A DNA stretch of 64,000 nt from Maea johnstoni (taxonomy: Eukaryota > Annelida > Polychaeta > Spionida > Magelonidae): positions 48,511,360 to 48,575,359 of the forward strand of contig OZ012685.1 in the NCBI GenBank assembly GCA_963942565.1, read 5' to 3'. Both the position numbers and the translations under genes were made by a program. Of this stretch, positions 46,320 to 64,000 are shown in pieces (within the stretch, counting starts at the first letter, position 1; every line of letters starts with the position of its first letter). Under the pieces are notes generated by a model, which was not told the origin of the DNA, ran no database searches, and saw nothing but the letters and a program-made list of their open reading frames with translations.

Positions 46320-47110
46320 TCTAATAAAAGCATTATTTTGATTTTGATTTATTGGCTGTTCTTATGATAAAAGCATTAAATATATCATTTTAAGCAGACA
46401 TCCTAGGATACAGTAAACAATAAATTTAAAAAGAACAATTTATTTTTCAATATTCATAATTTAAGGTATTTATTAATTTTGAAGAAAGGAAAAGTAACTA
46501 AAATGAACTATGAATATTCAAAGAATGAATAATGAATATGAAAAGTGTTACAAATATTAAATATAAACTTGAATTTTCTGTATTCAGAAATGAATCTTTA
46601 ATATTTATATTTTTTTCAATATGTATTGATTATTAAAAAATATTGAAAAGGTCTTTTTGCATATAATTGGTAAATTGAATTGCGAATATTGGAAAATCAT
46701 TATGATAATATAAACTTTTTCAAATATTCATAATTTCTTAATATTCTTAATTCACATTTTCATATTCATGACTTTTCAATGTTCGTAATTCATTACTCCG
46801 TATTCCTAATTTATTTTTCATTTTTGTATTAGTTTTTCAATATTCATGATTAAATGTTTTTCTGCATATTGGAAAAGGAATTTAATGAATATTAACAAAT
46901 CATTTGTGAGTATTGAAAAATAACCTTGAATTTCCAATATGAGTAATTTATTTTTCAATATTTATAACTCATTTTTCAATATTTGTTATTGATAGTCATT
47001 TTTAAGAATTATTAAATATATTCATTACTCAATATTCTGAAATCATTTATTATCTATAAATAATATTTTAAAATTCATGTTTTTCCAATATGGGAAAAAT
47101 GATACATTTT
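46320..47110. repeat. AT-rich tract with recurring TTTTCAATATTCAT motif
   Basis: About 800 bases of low-complexity AT DNA in which TTTTCAATATTCAT-like words and their complements (ATGAATATTGAAAA) recur irregularly. No gene is visible. Confidence 0.6.
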
Positions 47111-47611
47111 ATGTTTATTCTGAGCACATTATTCTACATTGAAATTAAAGTTCTACACTAGCTGTCATTACCAGTCCAAGTGACCTTGTTAACTTAAAAC
47201 AGGGAGGTCACTGTCATCTGTTACACCGGGGAGGTATTTCCTGAAAAACATGTTAAAACGCTTACTTTTCCCTGGCCTGCCCCTCTCAAACCTGCCCTTG
47301 TATTATTATGATATCACTTTACAAAAGTACAAAAATATTTAGCAAAAGTGTAGTTTAGGGTTCGTGTAACTAGAAAAAATCATAACACTGGTTATGTACA
47401 TTAACAAATAGTGATTATATGCTTAATTCTTCAAGAAAAGTCTTTCGTAATATTTTGAACTTAAACCTTTTATAATTTTAACTTGGAATTAGTATTTTAT
47501 AAATTGCAGACCAAAATCTAGGTTGTCTTTTTGCCTAAAATAAGATATTTTTCATGAACCAGGGAGTCCAATAGACACCCAGCTGGCTAAGACCCTGATA
47601 TATCTCTATAT

Positions 47612-47825
<214 letters not shown>

Positions 47826-47924
47826 CTTAAAGATTAGGCCGAGCATTAAGGAATTCCATATGGCAGTGTGGACGGACATTCCCCTCCACCATCGGTTCCC
47901 CCCTTCAAGTCGGCATTGGTGAAC

Positions 47925-48151
47925 GGCGAATACGAATCAACATGCAGATACGCACCAACATGGGAATACGCACCAACCTGCATTCGTCAACATCATTCGG
48001 CCAGATATAGAAGAATGCAGGTTGGTGCGTATTCACCATGTTGGTGCGTATTCGCCATGTTGGTGCGTGTTGCAACCAGGTTGATGCGTAATAAGTCAGG
48101 TTGCATCGTACATTCTAAATGTTGAATATTTGGTCATATGGCGTTCCATAG
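47925..48151. repeat. Palindromic minisatellite element L, right copy
   Basis: The same centre (GCATTCGTCAACATC) in the same orientation, with units on both sides, ending GGTCATATGGCGTTCCATAG. Truncated on the left. Confidence 0.75.
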
Positions 48152-48159
48152 GTTACGAC

Positions 48160-48510
48160 GTTACATCTTTTCACGTGTCAGAATGGCAGTCGGACCCACA
48201 CTCAGCACTTGTACTGGAACTACAGCATCATTGACCATAACAACAACTACACCTTGAGCCATGTCAGTCCGCGCTCCGGCAACTATTTTGGCGCACGGTC
48301 CACTTTCTATCATATTTGCCTTTGCGCTCTATTGTGCTCAGCGCCACTATATTAAACTATCTTTCCACTCCGTTTATCACTCCTATCACCTACCTCGGAT
48401 TTTCTCTGGATAGAAGTATAGATTTCAGAGAGTACCTGCAAAATATGTTGACGGACAACTGATACGATGCCAGTTACGGATTATCAATTTTACTATGGCT
48501 GGAATGCATA
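48160..48510. other. GC-richer unique island upstream of SCPEP1
   Basis: Free of recognised repeats. The minus strand has an ATG near 48264 opening a 33-codon frame (MAQGVVVVMVNDAVVPVQ...), and the plus strand has a 58-codon open stretch. Neither has clear splice sites. It is a candidate 5' exon or promoter for a minus-strand gene. Confidence 0.25.
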
Positions 48511-48924
48511 TCTGTCCTGGTTGAACTCCTCCGACAATTAGTGAAAGTATGAACAAATCAACATTGTGTCTGAAACAAGTCTCCCGTAAAAGTAACCTTT
48601 TCTATGTGTGAAGGAATATAAATCCGATTTTAACTGAATCCAAGCCGTCAACACTGTTAAAGAATAAGGCTGACAATTGCTCTCATATTCCAAAATGTTA
48701 TACCTATACACACATATGTTTCTCGTGCGTAAGGTTGATGCGTGCTTTTGATAAATTAAGTAGGGATAAGTCTGTTTCAAGTGTACACTCATAGCGTATT
48801 TGATGCAGAGCATTCCACTTTATTATGTATAATAAGATTTTGATTAAACTGTCGAAAAGAATGTTAACTCTTCTAATGCCTCCTTGAGTGTGTCTGGGCA
48901 GTGACTAGGAATACAACCTATATA

Positions 48925-49375
48925 TCTCTGGTCTGGGCTAAGATTCGCAGACTTTTTTTCCTCTTTTTGTTACAAAAAGTATATGATTGCCATCCATACT
49001 TGGCAAACCTTTTTAGAAGTCCCATAGCTATGTACCTACTTTCTGTCTTAACCTACAACTCCTTAAAGTGTTTATTTCGCTCATTAGATGATCATTGTAA
49101 ACGTTGGTCATTGTTGACAGTACAAATATGAGTGATCTTGCGTGGAATTTTACAATGGCACTTGAGCGAAATCAACATTTTAACTTAGATGAATAAAATG
49201 GGCTAACCACCCCAAAATAGCCAATTTTTCATTTCAGGAAGTATGTATATTGACATAGGTCTCAGTGCTCCTAAGAGGTTTGCCATATTTGGATGTCAAA
49301 CACGATTTTTTTATAATAAAAAAAAGAAAAAAGTCAGTGCCAAGCTTGGCCCAGACGACAGACTATTATTTAGAA
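48925..49375. mobile_element. Foldback family G copy upstream of SCPEP1
   Basis: Carries TTGCCATCCATACTTGGCAA and TTTGCCATATTTGGATGTCA as opposed arms; ends are decayed. Confidence 0.6.
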
Positions 49376-49412
49376 CTATTATTTGGCTTTCAAATGTTGT
49401 GCACCAGACATC

Positions 49413-49550
49413 TCGCCCTTGTACGATGAAAAAAATTCTGGTGTTTTCAGAAAAACAGTGGAAAGAAATTTTTATTTTTTCTGTTGTTTCACAGAAAACA
49501 GCGGAAAAGAATTCTGCCGTTCACACCTGCACCATCGTACCCTTGGAGAG
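49413..49550. mobile_element. MITE family O, copy upstream of SCPEP1 promoter
   Basis: Ends GTACGATG and GTGAACGG-complement (CCGTTCACACCTGCACCATC); core of GGAAAAACAG-type words. Stops 43 bases before the first E-box. Confidence 0.6.
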
Positions 49551-49593
49551 CCTTATTCATGCAAATTTCCAGATGGCGCCACCTTACTGAGTC

Positions 49594-49625
49594 TCACGTG
49601 ACATGTTAAGGATGACGTCACGTGG
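49594..49625 (+). promoter_or_regulatory. CLEAR-like E-box pair with overlapping CRE upstream of SCPEP1
   Basis: CTCACGTGAC (49593-49602) and GTCACGTGGC (49617-49626) each differ from the CLEAR consensus GTCACGTGAC by one base. TGACGTCA, a perfect CRE, occupies 49613-49620 and overlaps the second box. They lie 42-75 bases before the ATG. TFEB-family factors bind CLEAR sites in promoters of lysosomal genes, which suits a lysosomal carboxypeptidase. The role here is inferred. Confidence 0.65.
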
Positions 49626-49667
49626 CGGGTTATCCCTTGTCATATGATCGCTATTTATGACAGCGCG

Positions 49668-63802
<14,135 letters not shown>

Positions 63803-64000
63803 GTAAGAGCACAACAATGAATTCTACCTAGGCAAGTTGTGAGGTAATACATGTACCGTAAATTTTCGGGAATTTAGACCACCCTTAAATATTTCTACCA
63901 CCCCAATTTTTTAGGTAATAGTGTAAATTTTCAAAATTTCGACCACTCTAAGAATATGGGCCACTACAATTATTGTGCTAAATGATTTAAGTAAAATCTG

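Overview
The window is animal nuclear DNA: AT-rich, intron-bearing and dense with small transposons, microsatellites and foldback sequences. Gene content and repeat style suggest an invertebrate animal, plausibly a marine deuterostome such as an echinoderm, but the species cannot be fixed from the sequence. Coding sequence is rare and cut into small exons. I found the genes by matching splice sites, reading phase and family motifs across exons.

Four host genes can be supported. (1) The 5' end of PCYT2 (ethanolamine-phosphate cytidylyltransferase) lies on the minus strand, with exon 1 at 7370-7461 and exon 2 at 246-288; the rest lies off the left edge. (2) A complete CENPX (CENP-X/MHF2, 77 residues) lies on the plus strand in six small exons between 8042 and 15635, divergent from PCYT2 across a 580-bp shared promoter interval. 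(3) A minus-strand docking-protein-like gene (38192 to 29878, 5' end not found) has a PH-like end, an IRS/DOK-type PTB-like domain, a long proline- and tyrosine-containing linker and a C-terminal death domain; this architecture is the most interesting item in the window. (4) SCPEP1 (retinoid-inducible serine carboxypeptidase) lies on the plus strand with nine exons from 49668 to 63802 and continues beyond the right edge. Its promoter holds two CACGTG boxes in near-CLEAR context and a CRE. An unidentified terminal-exon-like reading frame lies at 45751-46004 on the minus strand.

The rest is mostly repeats. Intron 1 of PCYT2 holds foldback elements, a twin perfect hairpin and an ORF1-only LINE-like unit with a 33-bp coding tandem repeat. 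The stretch 20.6-28.5 kb is a broken Copia-type retroelement fossil into which a 2.3-kb DNA element and a TA-flanked MITE are inserted. Recurring families are: TTAA-flanked MITEs (over 20 copies, piggyBac-like), TWA-flanked Harbinger-like MITEs (6), TA-flanked MITEs (two families), hAT-like MITEs with intact 8-bp target duplications (4), tRNA-derived SINEs (two families), a 7-bp-duplication family, and foldback elements. Long TA, CT and ATT microsatellites occur, plus one gap of exactly 200 N at 43096-43295.

The genes do not form a pathway. PCYT2 makes CDP-ethanolamine, CENP-X works at the kinetochore and at stalled forks, SCPEP1 is a lysosomal or secreted peptidase, and the PTB/death-domain protein is probably a signalling adaptor. 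PCYT2, CENPX and SCPEP1 all lie on human chromosome 17q, so the neighbourhood may preserve old linkage.
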